In this document: one piece after another, positions 34,999 through 43,337 of the stretch
Layout of the letters: each line of letters starts with the position of its first letter
How positions within the stretch are numbered: the first letter of the stretch is position 1
Translations under genes and position numbers: made by a program
The notes under the pieces: generated by a model
Databases searched by the model: none
What the model was told of the DNA's origin: nothing
The model's input: the letters and a program-made list of their open reading frames with translations, nothing else
From: Humitalea sp050632385
GTDB taxonomy: Bacteria; Pseudomonadota; Alphaproteobacteria; Acetobacterales; Acetobacteraceae
Direction: 5' to 3'
NCBI RefSeq assembly: GCF_050632385.1
Contig: NZ_CP192599.1
Location: forward strand, 1,612,001-1,676,000
DNA: 64,000 nucleotides

Positions 34999-36759
34999 AT
35001 GGCCCGACCCGCATTGCCCGATCCCGAGACAACCCGCGCGCTGATCCGCCGCCTTTGGCGGCACTACGTGCGGACCCACCCGCGCGGCATCCTCGCGGCC
35101 ATCGGCTGCACCATCGCGGTCGCGGTGCTGACCTCGCTCTATCCCTTGGCGATCCAGCAATCCTTCGACCATTTCACCGCCGGGAACCGGGACATCATCT
35201 GGCTGATCCCGCCGGCGATCATCGCCCTCACCATGGCCAAGGCCGCGGCCCAATATGGCCAGTCGCTGGCGGTGCAATCGGTGGTGCTGCGGGTGATCGA
35301 GGATCTGCAGAACGATCTGTTCCGCGCCCTGACCCGCGCCGATTTCGGCCTGGTCGCGGCCGAGGCCCCGGCCCGCAACGCCGCCCGCTTCACCGCCGAC
35401 GCCGCCGCGATCCGTGAGGCCCTGGGCAAGACCGTGCAGGGTGTGGCCGATGTGCTGACCGTGATCGGGCTGGTCGCCTCGATGATCTGGCTCGACTGGC
35501 AGATGAGCCTGATCGCCGCCGCCCTGTATCCCATCGCGGCGGTGCCGATCATGCGGCTGGGCAAGAAGATCCGCCGCGCCTCCGGCGGCATGCAGGAAAG
35601 GGTCGGGGAAACCGCCGCCCTGCTGACCGAATCCTTCGCCGCCGCCCGCGTGGTCCGCGCCTATCGGCTGGAATCCGCCGAGGAAGCCCGCGCCGCCCGT
35701 GCCTTCGCCCATCTGCGTGAGGCGCTGTTCACCATCGGCCGCAACCGCGCCAGCCTGGACCCGATCCTGGAGGCGCTGGGCGGCATCGCCGTCGCCGCGG
35801 TCCTGGCCTTCGTCGGCTGGCGCGTGTCCACCGGCGTCGGCACGGTCGGCGAGTTCACCGGCTTCGTCGCCGCCCTGCTGATCGCCGCCCGCCCCTTGCG
35901 CGCACTGGGCAGCCTGAACGCCGCCTTGCAGGAAGGGCTGGCGGGGCTGGCCCGGGTCTTTGGCGTGATCGACCGGCCTGCCCTGGTGGTGACTGCGCCG
36001 GATGCGCAGCCCTTGCCGCCTGGCCCGGGGCGGCTGGTGTTTGACGACGTGGGCTTTGTCTATGCGGGGGGTGAGGCCGCGGCGCTGAACGGCCTGTCCT
36101 TCACCGCCGAGCCAGGCCTGACCGTCGCCCTGGTGGGGCCCTCGGGCGGCGGCAAGTCGACCGCGATCCAATTGATCCCGCGATTGTTCGATCCGACCTC
36201 CGGCGCCTTGCTGCTGGACGGCGCTGACCTGCGCAACGTCACCATCGAAAGCCTGCGCGACGCCATCGCCTATGTCGGGCAGGAAGCGGTGATCTTTGAT
36301 GACACGGCCCTGGCCAACATCGCCTGCGGGCGGCCCGGTGCCACGCGTGCGGAGGTCGAGGATGCCGCCCGCGCGGCCCAGGCGCATGGCTTCATCGCCG
36401 CACTCCCGCAAGGCTACGACACCCCCCTCGGCACCGGCGGCGGCCGGCTGTCGGGTGGCCAAAAACAGCGCGTGGCCCTGGCCCGCGCCCTTTTGCGGAA
36501 CCCGCGCGTGCTGTTGCTGGATGAAGCCACCAGCGCGCTCGATGCCGAAAACGAAGCCGCCGTGCAGGCCGCCCTGGCGACCCTGCGCGCCGGCCGCACC
36601 ACCATCGCCATCGCCCATCGCCTGGCGACGGTGCGCGATGCCGATCTGATCGTGGTGCTGGAGGCTGGGCGCGCCGTGGAACAGGGCACCCATGCGGCGC
36701 TTTTGGCCGCCGATGGCCTCTATGCCAGGCTGGTGCGGGCGCAGGCGTTTTCCGGCTGA
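34999..36759 (+). CDS. MsbA-like ABC exporter (fused permease and ATPase)
   Basis: A 586-residue half-transporter. Six membrane helices occupy roughly residues 25-320 (ILAAIGCTIAVAVLTSLYPL, VADVLTVIGLVASMIWL and others). The ATPase domain follows, with Walker A GPSGGGKSTA, Q-loop AYVGQEAVIFDD, signature LSGGQKQRVALARALL, Walker B VLLLDEATSALD and the H-loop IAHRL. The length and order fit MsbA/lipid-A or lipid-linked flippases acting as homodimers; drug export is an alternative. ATG 34999 is used; GTG 34981 is also in frame. It is divergent from the riboswitch-controlled gcvT, so its promoter must lie in or next to the riboswitch DNA. Confidence 0.9.
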   Translation: MARPALPDPETTRALIRRLWRHYVRTHPRGILAAIGCTIAVAVLTSLYPLAIQQSFDHFTAGNRDIIWLIPPAIIALTMAKAAAQYGQSLAVQSVVLRVIEDLQNDLFRALTRADFGLVAAEAPARNAARFTADAAAIREALGKTVQGVADVLTVIGLVASMIWLDWQMSLIAAALYPIAAVPIMRLGKKIRRASGGMQERVGETAALLTESFAAARVVRAYRLESAEEARAARAFAHLREALFTIGRNRASLDPILEALGGIAVAAVLAFVGWRVSTGVGTVGEFTGFVAALLIAARPLRALGSLNAALQEGLAGLARVFGVIDRPALVVTAPDAQPLPPGPGRLVFDDVGFVYAGGEAAALNGLSFTAEPGLTVALVGPSGGGKSTAIQLIPRLFDPTSGALLLDGADLRNVTIESLRDAIAYVGQEAVIFDDTALANIACGRPGATRAEVEDAARAAQAHGFIAALPQGYDTPLGTGGGRLSGGQKQRVALARALLRNPRVLLLDEATSALDAENEAAVQAALATLRAGRTTIAIAHRLATVRDADLIVVLEAGRAVEQGTHAALLAADGLYARLVRAQAFSG

Positions 36760-36813
36760 CCCTTTCCCGCGCAAGCCGCCTGGGCGATGTTGCGCCCAAC
36801 GGAGGAACCACTC

Positions 36814-37335
36814 ATGCCGGCCTATGCCCTCGACGACCTGACCCCGAACCTGCCCGAGGCCTATTGGATCGCGCCCGACGCCCATGTCATCGGCCAGGTC
36901 ACGCTCGGTAAGGACGTCGGCATCTGGTTCGGCGCGGTGCTGCGCGGCGACAATGAACCGATCGTTCTCGGTGAGGGGACCAATATCCAGGAGGGCGCGA
37001 TGCTGCACGTCGATGCCGGTTTCCCCATGACCATCGGTGCCCATTGCACCATCGGCCACCACGCCATCCTGCATGGCTGCACGGTGGGTGAGGGGTCGTT
37101 GATCGGCATGGGCGCCACCATCCTGAACGGCGCAAAGATCGGCCGCGGCTGCCTGGTCGGCGCCAATGCGCTGGTGACCGAGGGCAAGGAATTCCCCGAC
37201 GGCAGCCTGATCGTCGGCAGCCCAGCCAAGGCGGTGCGGGAACTCGACGCGACGGCGCGCCAAAGACTGCTGGGATCGGCCGCGGGCTACGTCGCGAATT
37301 GGAAGCGCTATGCGGCGGGGCTGCGTCGGCTTTGA
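36814..37335 (+). CDS. Gamma-carbonic anhydrase family protein
   Basis: A 173-residue left-handed beta-helix protein. Hexapeptide repeats run from IAPDAHVIGQVTLGKDVGIW through IGAHCTIGHHAILHGCTVGE, with the zinc-ligand histidines in HVDAG and GHHAILHG in the right places. The C-terminal helix AVRELDATARQRLL is typical of the YrdA/PaaY subgroup. It may be a carbonic anhydrase or a thioesterase-like relative; this family is often catalytically uncertain. ATG 36814 follows GGAGGAACCACTC. It begins 54 bases after the exporter stop and overlaps the next gene. Confidence 0.92.
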   Translation: MPAYALDDLTPNLPEAYWIAPDAHVIGQVTLGKDVGIWFGAVLRGDNEPIVLGEGTNIQEGAMLHVDAGFPMTIGAHCTIGHHAILHGCTVGEGSLIGMGATILNGAKIGRGCLVGANALVTEGKEFPDGSLIVGSPAKAVRELDATARQRLLGSAAGYVANWKRYAAGLRRL

Positions 37336-38288
37336 GATCGGCGGAGGAGTTCGTCGCCGCGGCCTATGAGGCGCTGCTGGGGCGTGGCCCGGACAAGAGC
37401 GGGCTGGCGCATTATGTCCCGGCCATCGCGAGCGGGCAGCTCGATCCCGCCGACCTGCTGCGAATCCTGGCCGGTAGCGGAGAGGCCAAGAGCCGCTTCG
37501 TGCCGCCCGCGCCCCCGCCGGGCCCCAGCCTGCCACCTGCGTCGGACGCGCTGGAGCAGGGGCGGCGGGACCCGCTGGCGGCGCTGGACCAGGCCATCGC
37601 GGCCCTGCACGCTGCCGGACACTTGCGCCCCGACCAGCGCGCCTATGCCGAGGTGCACCGCCTGCGCTTCGCCGAAAACGCCCATGCCATCGCGTCACTG
37701 CTGCGCGACAGCTCCGACTGGCCGGCCTGCCGGGTGCTGGAGGTCGGGTCCAGCGTCACCCCCTTGCTCTATCACCAGATGTTACCCGGCCTACGGCTGC
37801 ATTCGCTCGACCTGTTCGATCATGCGGAACTGGACGGCATCGTCGACAGCCAGATCAGGCTCGACCTGGAAAAGACCGATGTGCGCGGCGCCGCGACACT
37901 GCCCTTCGCCGATATGCACATGGTCCTGTTCTGCGAGGTGCTGGAGCATATGGTGGTCAACCCGGCCAATATGTTCCGGGCCCTGGCCGCGGGGCTGGCG
38001 CCGGGCGGGCTGCTCTATGTCACGACGCCGAATTTCTACCGGCGCAACGTGCGGCGCCTGATCGCCGCGGGGCAGAACCCGCAACCGCTCTACCCGGAGG
38101 CCTATGGGCCCGAGTCCCGGTTCCACCACCACGTCCGCGAATACACCATGGCCGAATTGCTAGACGCCATGCGCGCCGCGGGGTTGCAGGTGGAGGTGGC
38201 GTGGTATTCCGATTGCTGGGATGCGCCCGACCCCGGTCTGCCGGTCGAGGAACGCCAGAATCTAGTGGTTGTCGGCCGCCGTGGCTGA
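37332..38288 (+). CDS. DUF4214 plus SAM-dependent methyltransferase fusion
   Basis: About 318 residues in two parts. Residues 1-50 (EEFVAAAYEALLGRGPDKSG and GQLDPADLLRILAGSGEAKS) match DUF4214, a short helical module common in secreted and cell-surface glycan-related proteins. After a Pro-rich linker, residues 120-318 form a class I methyltransferase with motif I RVLEVGSSVTPLL, motif IV-like MVLFCEVLEHMVVNPANMF and GGLLYVTTPNFYRRN. Cytoplasmic methylation of a sugar or small acid is inferred. The TTG at 37332 overlaps the previous stop (TTGA); another TTG at 37299 is possible, and there is no good ATG or GTG. Confidence 0.8.
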   Translation: MRSAEEFVAAAYEALLGRGPDKSGLAHYVPAIASGQLDPADLLRILAGSGEAKSRFVPPAPPPGPSLPPASDALEQGRRDPLAALDQAIAALHAAGHLRPDQRAYAEVHRLRFAENAHAIASLLRDSSDWPACRVLEVGSSVTPLLYHQMLPGLRLHSLDLFDHAELDGIVDSQIRLDLEKTDVRGAATLPFADMHMVLFCEVLEHMVVNPANMFRALAAGLAPGGLLYVTTPNFYRRNVRRLIAAGQNPQPLYPEAYGPESRFHHHVREYTMAELLDAMRAAGLQVEVAWYSDCWDAPDPGLPVEERQNLVVVGRRG

Positions 38289-38321
38289 CGCCGCCCAAAT
38301 CCGCCTGGGAGTGACAAGAAC

Positions 38322-39287
38322 ATGACCACGATCGCACGCAGAAGCATCCTGGCCGCCACCCTCGCCGCACCCGCGCTGGCCCAGGCCCAGGATAACTGGC
38401 CCAACCGTCCTGTCCGCATCATTATCCCCGCCGCCCCCGGTGGCAGCAATGACGCGGTCGGTCGGCCGCTGGCCGAGCGGATGCAGCAGATCCTGGGCCA
38501 GCCCGTGGTGATCGATAATCGCGCGGGTGCCGGCGGGGTGATCGGCGCGAACGAAGTCGCCCGGGCGCGGCCCGATGGGCATACGCTGATGATCCATTCC
38601 TCGTCCTTCGCCACGGCCTCGGCCGTGCAGCGCACGCCCTATGACGCGACCAAGGATTTCACCGCGGTGGCGCTGCTGGCCGTGGCACCGATGCTGATCG
38701 TCGCCGCACCGCAACTGCCGATCACCGACATGAACGGGCTATTGGCCATGGCGCGCGCGGGCGGGCGCACGCTGGACTACGGCAGCAGCGGCCCGGGTGG
38801 GATCAACCACATGGCGACGGAATTGCTGGCGCAGACGGCGGGGCTGCAGTTCCAGCACGTGCCCTATCGCGGCATGGGCCCGGCGATGACCGATCTGGTG
38901 GCCGGCAATGTGCAGTTCATCGTGACCTCGCTGCCCTCGGCCGGCGGGCTGATCCGCGACAACCGGGTCAAGCTGCTGGCCTGGACACAGGAAGGCCGCC
39001 CGCCCGGCACGCCGGATGCGCCGACGGTGAAGCAGGCGACGGGCCTTGATTTCGAAATGGGCATCTGGTGGGGGATGATGGCGCCGGCCGGGCTGCCGCC
39101 GGCGGTCCTGGCGCGGCTGTCGGCCGCGGTGAACGAAGGCATGTCCGACACGCGCCTGGTCACCAACCTGGCCGGTGAGGGGGCGGTCGCGCAGACCCGC
39201 AGCCCGGAGTATTTCCACGACTACCTGCAGAATGAACTGGCCCGCTGGCGCCGCGTCGCCGCCACCGGCCGGATCAGCGTCGACTGA
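38322..39287 (+). CDS. Bug-family periplasmic binding protein 4
   Basis: A 321-residue Bug protein with signal peptide MTTIARRSILAATLAAPALA, then NWPNRPVRIIIPAAPGGSND (the APGGSND loop is canonical), VVIDNRAGAGGVIG and HVPYRGMGPAM. ATG 38322 follows GGGAGTGACAAGAAC. Its TGA stop shares one base with the ATG of the CoA-transferase (TGATG), so the binder and enzyme are translated together, which strongly suggests that the ligand is a carboxylic acid activated by that enzyme. Confidence 0.94.
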   Translation: MTTIARRSILAATLAAPALAQAQDNWPNRPVRIIIPAAPGGSNDAVGRPLAERMQQILGQPVVIDNRAGAGGVIGANEVARARPDGHTLMIHSSSFATASAVQRTPYDATKDFTAVALLAVAPMLIVAAPQLPITDMNGLLAMARAGGRTLDYGSSGPGGINHMATELLAQTAGLQFQHVPYRGMGPAMTDLVAGNVQFIVTSLPSAGGLIRDNRVKLLAWTQEGRPPGTPDAPTVKQATGLDFEMGIWWGMMAPAGLPPAVLARLSAAVNEGMSDTRLVTNLAGEGAVAQTRSPEYFHDYLQNELARWRRVAATGRISVD

Positions 39288-40486
39288 TGCCGCTTCCGCG
39301 CAAATCCTTCGACGCCGCCGCGACCGGCGCCCTGGCCGGCGTGCGGGTCATCGACCTGTCGCGCCTGGTCGCCGGCAACATGCTGACCAAGGTGCTGGCC
39401 GACCACGGCGCCGAGGTCATCAAGGTCGAACCCCCCGAGGGCGATACCCTGCGCGGCTGGAAGGTGCAGGGGATCGAGACGGCCTGGAAAACCTGGTGCC
39501 GCAACAAGAAATCCATCTGCCTGAACCTGCGCAACCCCGAGGCCATCGCCGCCGTCCGCGCGCTGGCGCGGGATGCGGCGATGCTGGTGGAATCCTTCCG
39601 TCCCGGCGTGCTTGAGGCGATGGGCCTGGCCCCGGCCGACCTGCTGGCGGAAAACCCGGCCCTGGTCATCGTGCGCGTATCCGGCTGGGGCCAGGATGGC
39701 CCGTTCCGCCACAAGCCCGGCTTCGGCACGCTGGTCGAAGGCTATTCCGGCTTTGCCGCGATCAACGGCTTTGCCGACCGCGAGCCGGTGCTGCCGCCGA
39801 TGTTCATGGGCGATGCCTATGCCGGGCTCTATGGCGCATCCGGCGCCATGATCGCGCTGCGCCATGCGGAAGCGACGGGGCAGGGGCAGGTCGTCGATGT
39901 CAGCCTGTTCGACCCGATGCTGGCGGTGCTGGACCCGCAGGCCGCCAATGCGCGCCTGACCGGCAAGGCCAAGCAGCGCACCGGCAGCCGCAGCACCAAT
40001 ACCGCACCCCGCAACGCCTATCGCACGCGCGATGGCGGCTGGGTCTGCCTGTCGGCCTCGACCCAGGGGATGACGGAAAAACTGCTGCGCAGCATCGGTC
40101 AGGAAGCGCTGGTCACTGATCCGCGCTACGCCACCAACGCCGACCGCCTGCGCAATATCGATGCGCTGGACGCGATCGTCGCGGGCTTCATCGCCGAACG
40201 CGACATCGACGATGTGCTCACGCATTTCGACAAGGCGGGGGTGACCATCGGTCCGATCAAGGATGCGCCCGGGCTGCTGGTCGATGATTTCGTGGCCGGT
40301 CGTGAATCCCTGATCGAGGTGCCGGATGCCGACATGGGTTGGCTGCCGATGCACGGGATGGTGCCGCGCCTGTCGGAAACGCCGGGGGCACTGTTCCGCC
40401 CCGCGCCACGACTTGGCGAACACGACGAGGACATTTTTGGACATGACGAGGCCGCGCGCCTGCGCGGGCTCGGCGTGCTGCGCTGA
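39287..40486 (+). CDS. Family III (CaiB/BaiF) CoA-transferase 2
   Basis: A 399-residue family III CoA-transferase. LAGVRVIDLSRLVAGNM, DHGAEVIKVEPPEGDTLRG and NKKSICLNLRNPEA are diagnostic N-terminal segments. The probable catalytic aspartate is in VVDVSLFDPM near residue 205. The C-terminal part has RTRDGGWVCLS and GVTIGPIKDA. It shares only short motif-level similarity with the CoA-transferase at 9796. It lies between Bug 4 and a 2-hydroxyacid dehydrogenase on the same strand, so the three probably form a small pathway for a hydroxy or oxo acid. Confidence 0.93.
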   Translation: MPLPRKSFDAAATGALAGVRVIDLSRLVAGNMLTKVLADHGAEVIKVEPPEGDTLRGWKVQGIETAWKTWCRNKKSICLNLRNPEAIAAVRALARDAAMLVESFRPGVLEAMGLAPADLLAENPALVIVRVSGWGQDGPFRHKPGFGTLVEGYSGFAAINGFADREPVLPPMFMGDAYAGLYGASGAMIALRHAEATGQGQVVDVSLFDPMLAVLDPQAANARLTGKAKQRTGSRSTNTAPRNAYRTRDGGWVCLSASTQGMTEKLLRSIGQEALVTDPRYATNADRLRNIDALDAIVAGFIAERDIDDVLTHFDKAGVTIGPIKDAPGLLVDDFVAGRESLIEVPDADMGWLPMHGMVPRLSETPGALFRPAPRLGEHDEDIFGHDEAARLRGLGVLR

Positions 40487-40502
40487 CTGAATGGAAGACC
40501 GC

Positions 40503-41423
40503 ATGACCGACACGCCCACCGTCCTTGCCTGCAGCGTCCTGCAGGGCGTCAGCTACCCGCGCCTGGTGGAGCGTGGCGTCTTTGCCCAGGTCAACGGGCC
40601 TGGCGAGATCCCCAAGCTGCCAGAAGCCGCCCGCGCCGGGGTGCGGGTGCTGATCACCAATGCGATGCTGGGCGTGTCCGCCGCGACACTGGACCTGCTG
40701 CCCGGGCTGAAGCAGGTTGTTTCCATGGGCGCCGGCACCGACCGGGTGGATTTCGCCGCCCTCGCCGCGCGCGGTGTGCCCTTCCGTTCGGTGGGTGAGG
40801 CGCTGACCGAGGACGTGGCCGACCTTGGCATGGCGCTGACCCTGATGGCGGCACGGCGCCTGGTCGCGGCCGATGCCTTCGCCCGCGACGGCACCTGGCT
40901 GACCAACCGCTTCGCCCCGGGCCGCAGCCTGAACGGCGCGACCATGGGCATCGCCGGTATCGGCGGGCGCATCGGCCAGGCGCTGGCACGCCGCGCCGTG
41001 GCCGCGCGCATGAATGTCGTGGGGCTGCACCGCCCCTCGGCCGAGGTCCTGGGCTTCCCGCTGTTCCATGGGCTCCGCGCCCTGGCCGAGGCCAGCGACG
41101 TGCTGATGCTGGTGCTGCCGGGCGACCCCGCGCTGCGCCATGCGATGGGCATGGAGGAGATGAAGGCCCTCGGCGCCGGCGGCATTTTGGTCAACATCGG
41201 GCGTGGCGAGTTGATCGATTCCGCCATGCTGGCCAAGGCGCTGCGCGAGGGCGTGATCGCCTCGGCGGGTCTGGACGTGGTCGAAGGCGAGCCGAAGATC
41301 CCGGCCGAACTGGCGGCCCTGCCGAACATCACCTTCACCCCGCATATCGGCGGTGCCACCGCCGAAGCGCGGCTGCGCGGGGCCGCGATCGCCGAGGATG
41401 TGGCGCTGGCGGCGCTGGCCTGA
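40503..41423 (+). CDS. D-2-hydroxyacid dehydrogenase (phosphoglycerate dehydrogenase-like)
   Basis: A 306-residue NAD(P)-dependent dehydrogenase of the D-isomer-specific 2-hydroxyacid family. The substrate-binding domain has KQVVSMGAGTDRVDF. The Rossmann motif is MGIAGIGGRIGQALARRA, the catalytic arginine is in VNIGRGELID, the glutamate in LDVVEGEP, and the histidine in TPHIGGATAEA. It interconverts a 2-oxo acid and a D-2-hydroxy acid. ATG 40503 follows GGAAGACCGC; an in-frame ATG at 40491 is less favourable. It ends eight bases before the convergent nitroreductase stop. The cluster context suggests a role in hydroxy-acid catabolism rather than serine synthesis. Confidence 0.92.
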   Translation: MTDTPTVLACSVLQGVSYPRLVERGVFAQVNGPGEIPKLPEAARAGVRVLITNAMLGVSAATLDLLPGLKQVVSMGAGTDRVDFAALAARGVPFRSVGEALTEDVADLGMALTLMAARRLVAADAFARDGTWLTNRFAPGRSLNGATMGIAGIGGRIGQALARRAVAARMNVVGLHRPSAEVLGFPLFHGLRALAEASDVLMLVLPGDPALRHAMGMEEMKALGAGGILVNIGRGELIDSAMLAKALREGVIASAGLDVVEGEPKIPAELAALPNITFTPHIGGATAEARLRGAAIAEDVALAALA

Positions 41424-41431
41424 CGCGGGCG

Positions 41432-42037
41432 TTACGCGGGGGGGTTTTGCGCCACCCCGTGCCAATCGCGTGAAAAGCCCGCAGGTTCCGGCCGCACCGG
41501 CTTCGGGCGGTCGGTTGGCGGGGTGCCGACATAGATCCAGCCCAGTAGCGCGTCCCCGGGCGCGAAACCCAGGGCGGCCTTCACGCTGTCGTCCTGCAGC
41601 GCCTGCGACGACAACCAGACCGCGCCAAAGCCCAAGGCCTCCAGCGCGTTCAGGAAGTTCATCGTGCCGGCCGCGGCCGTCGCCTCCTGCTCCCAGGGCG
41701 GGACGCCGCGCTTGTCGTGGCGGATCACCGCACCCGCGACGACCAGGAGCGGCGCGCGCATCGGCTTCATGCGCTCCATCTCCAGCCGTTCGGGCGGCGT
41801 TTCCGGCGCGCGGATGGCGAGGGAGCGGGCCAATACCTCGCCGAAACCCGCGCGCGCCGCCCCGGAAATGAACACGAAGCGCCAGGGCCGCAGCCCGCCA
41901 TGGTCCGGCGCGCGCAACGCCGCCGCCACCGCGGTGTCCAGGGCATCGGGTCCCGGCGCCGGCTCGCGCAACAGCCTTGGCGGTACGGAGGCGCGCGCCA
42001 GCATGGTGGTCAGGGCGAATGGCAGGGTATCGGGCAT
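41432..42037 (-). CDS. Nitroreductase-family FMN oxidoreductase (YdjA-like)
   Basis: A 201-residue flavoprotein of the nitroreductase superfamily. The FMN-phosphate region AALRAPDHGGLRPWRFVFIS matches the short YdjA subgroup (APDHGxLxPWRF), and GTMNFLNALEALGFGAVWLS is the conserved helical segment. No long C-terminal extension is present. The physiological substrate of YdjA proteins is unknown. ATG 42037 follows GGAGCATCCTC. Its upstream region, shared with a divergent unknown gene, contains a Fur-like sequence, so iron may control it. Confidence 0.9.
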   Translation of the reverse strand: MPDTLPFALTTMLARASVPPRLLREPAPGPDALDTAVAAALRAPDHGGLRPWRFVFISGAARAGFGEVLARSLAIRAPETPPERLEMERMKPMRAPLLVVAGAVIRHDKRGVPPWEQEATAAAGTMNFLNALEALGFGAVWLSSQALQDDSVKAALGFAPGDALLGWIYVGTPPTDRPKPVRPEPAGFSRDWHGVAQNPPA

Positions 42038-42069
42038 GAGGATGCTCCAGGGGGATCGCGACACCGTAT

Positions 42070-42084
42070 TGCGAATGCTTCTCA
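42070..42084. promoter_or_regulatory. Fur-box-like sequence in a divergent promoter
   Basis: TGCGAATGCTTCTCA matches 11 of 14 defined positions of the 7-1-7 Fur consensus TGATAATnATTATCA and closely resembles the TGCGAATGATTCTCA boxes seen before TonB-receptor genes. A few more AT-rich bases follow (42085-42093), conspicuous in this GC-rich DNA. It sits 33 bases from the nitroreductase start and 38 bases from the mini-ORF on the other side. Confidence 0.5.
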
Positions 42085-42121
42085 ATATCAATAAGAGGAG
42101 CTTGCCGCCCGGAGACCCCCC

Positions 42122-42154
42122 ATGCGCATCGCCGCCCACGCCGCCGCCCGATGA
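42122..42154 (+). CDS. Ten-codon mini-ORF coupled to the unknown gene
   Basis: ATG 42122 encodes MRIAAHAAAR and then stops. GGAGA at 42111-42115 gives it a better ribosome site than the following gene has. Its TGA overlaps the ATG of that gene (ATGA). It may be a short leader that couples translation, or the sign of a frameshift at the start of the next gene. There is no sequence family to recognise in ten residues. Confidence 0.35.
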   Translation: MRIAAHAAAR

Positions 42155-42651
42155 GGCCGCCCGGCACCTGCCCCCCACACCACCCGGTCCCGGACAACGA
42201 ACGCCCGGTGTTGGACCTGGTGGCGTCGGAATTGTTCGTGGTCGGCGCCCTGCGCGCCTGGGTCGCGCCGCTGGTCAGGCCAAAGGGCTTGTATCCAGAA
42301 TGGCGCGACATCTTCCGCATGGCCCAGGTCGCGCCGCCGGGCGCGGTCGGGTTCGAACTGCTGATGTCGGTCGTCTCCAGCCACGCCCAAAGGTCGATCG
42401 AGGTCCGCTGCTGCCATTGCCCCGCCCTGGCGGGGGATGAGGCCGCGATGCTGCGGCTGGTCGCCGGGTTGCAGGCGGGCGATTCCTTCTCGGCGCTGGA
42501 TGTGCTGTCGGATTGGCTGCCGGTCGCGATGGTCGCCCCAGGCTTCCGCGGCGCCCAGCGTTTCGCCGCCCTGACCGCCGAGGCCGGGCTGCGCCTACCC
42601 GCGCAACCGCTGCACCTCGCGCCCCTGCCGGTGGCGCGCGTGCTGCACTGA
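42151..42651 (+). CDS. Conserved-looking protein of unknown function (166 residues)
   Basis: A soluble-looking 166-residue protein with no signal peptide or membrane segment. The first 18 residues are Pro/His-rich and probably not part of the fold. A helical region follows (VLDLVASELFVVGALRAWVA), then RPKGLYPEWRDIFRMA, a cysteine cluster IEVRCCHCPALAGDEAAML that could bind metal, and a C-terminal half with ALDVLSDWLPVAMVAPGFRG. I do not recognise the family. Codon use is typical of the window, which supports a real gene. Its ATG overlaps the mini-ORF stop, and a Fur-like box lies upstream, so an iron-related role is possible but unproven. It converges with a CMD-like gene. Confidence 0.65.
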   Translation: MRPPGTCPPHHPVPDNERPVLDLVASELFVVGALRAWVAPLVRPKGLYPEWRDIFRMAQVAPPGAVGFELLMSVVSSHAQRSIEVRCCHCPALAGDEAAMLRLVAGLQAGDSFSALDVLSDWLPVAMVAPGFRGAQRFAALTAEAGLRLPAQPLHLAPLPVARVLH

Positions 42652-42659
42652 CCCCGCCG

Positions 42660-43337
42660 CTATTGCGACGCCTCGTCGAACCCGCCCTGGCCCGTCATCG
42701 CCGCCCAGGCGGCATAGCGGGGTGAGGCGGTGACGCTGCCCGCGACGATCAACGCGCGCCACACCCCGCAGGCGCGAACGAAATAGGGGATCGAGCCCGG
42801 GAACATGGCGAGCGTCATCGCCTCGGCCATCGCATCTTCCGGGATGCTCGCTTCATAACCAGCCTCGATCAGCCAGCCGAGCAACCGTTCCCGCCGCCGG
42901 CAGACCATCGCGCCCAGCAGCGCCAGCAGGGTCAGCCGCCAGGGCGCGCCGCCCTGGCAGGCTTCCAGATAGGCCGCGCGCGCGTCGAAGGGCGCCAGTT
43001 GCACGCCCCAGTCGCGCGCCGCGAAATCGAAGGCCTGGCCGCCGATCGCCATGGCGGCGGCGGTGAAGGCGGCGCCGATCATCGCATCCGTGCCGCCGGC
43101 CGCGCGGAACTTGGCGATGTGATGCGTCGCCAGGCCCTCATCCGTCGTCGCCAGCACCGCCAGCCAGATGAATTCGCGGTCGTGTTCCGACAGGTGGCGG
43201 GCGGTCAGTGCGATCTGGGTATAGGCCTGGTCATAGGCCTCCAGCAGCCCCGGTGCCGCGGTCGCCATGAGCCCATGGTGCGGCAGCAGGTAGCCGCGTT
43301 TGGCGCGAACCGCGCGCAGGGCGTCGTCGTCTGCCAT
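42660..43337 (-). CDS. Carboxymuconolactone decarboxylase-like protein without CxxC
   Basis: A 225-residue all-helical protein with a CMD/AhpD-like core: RHLSEHDREFIWLAVLATTD, then EGLATHHIAKFRAAGGTDAMIG, where the usual CxxC is replaced (no cysteine), so it cannot act as a thiol peroxidase. A second, weaker CMD-like half may lie at residues 125-200 (GWLIEAGYEASIPEDAMAEA). The conserved histidines H86-H87 would be the only catalytic candidates. ATG 43337 shares one base with the Bug 5 stop (TGATG), so the two are co-translated and probably handle the same compound. Confidence 0.75.
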   Translation of the reverse strand: MADDDALRAVRAKRGYLLPHHGLMATAAPGLLEAYDQAYTQIALTARHLSEHDREFIWLAVLATTDEGLATHHIAKFRAAGGTDAMIGAAFTAAAMAIGGQAFDFAARDWGVQLAPFDARAAYLEACQGGAPWRLTLLALLGAMVCRRRERLLGWLIEAGYEASIPEDAMAEAMTLAMFPGSIPYFVRACGVWRALIVAGSVTASPRYAAWAAMTGQGGFDEASQ

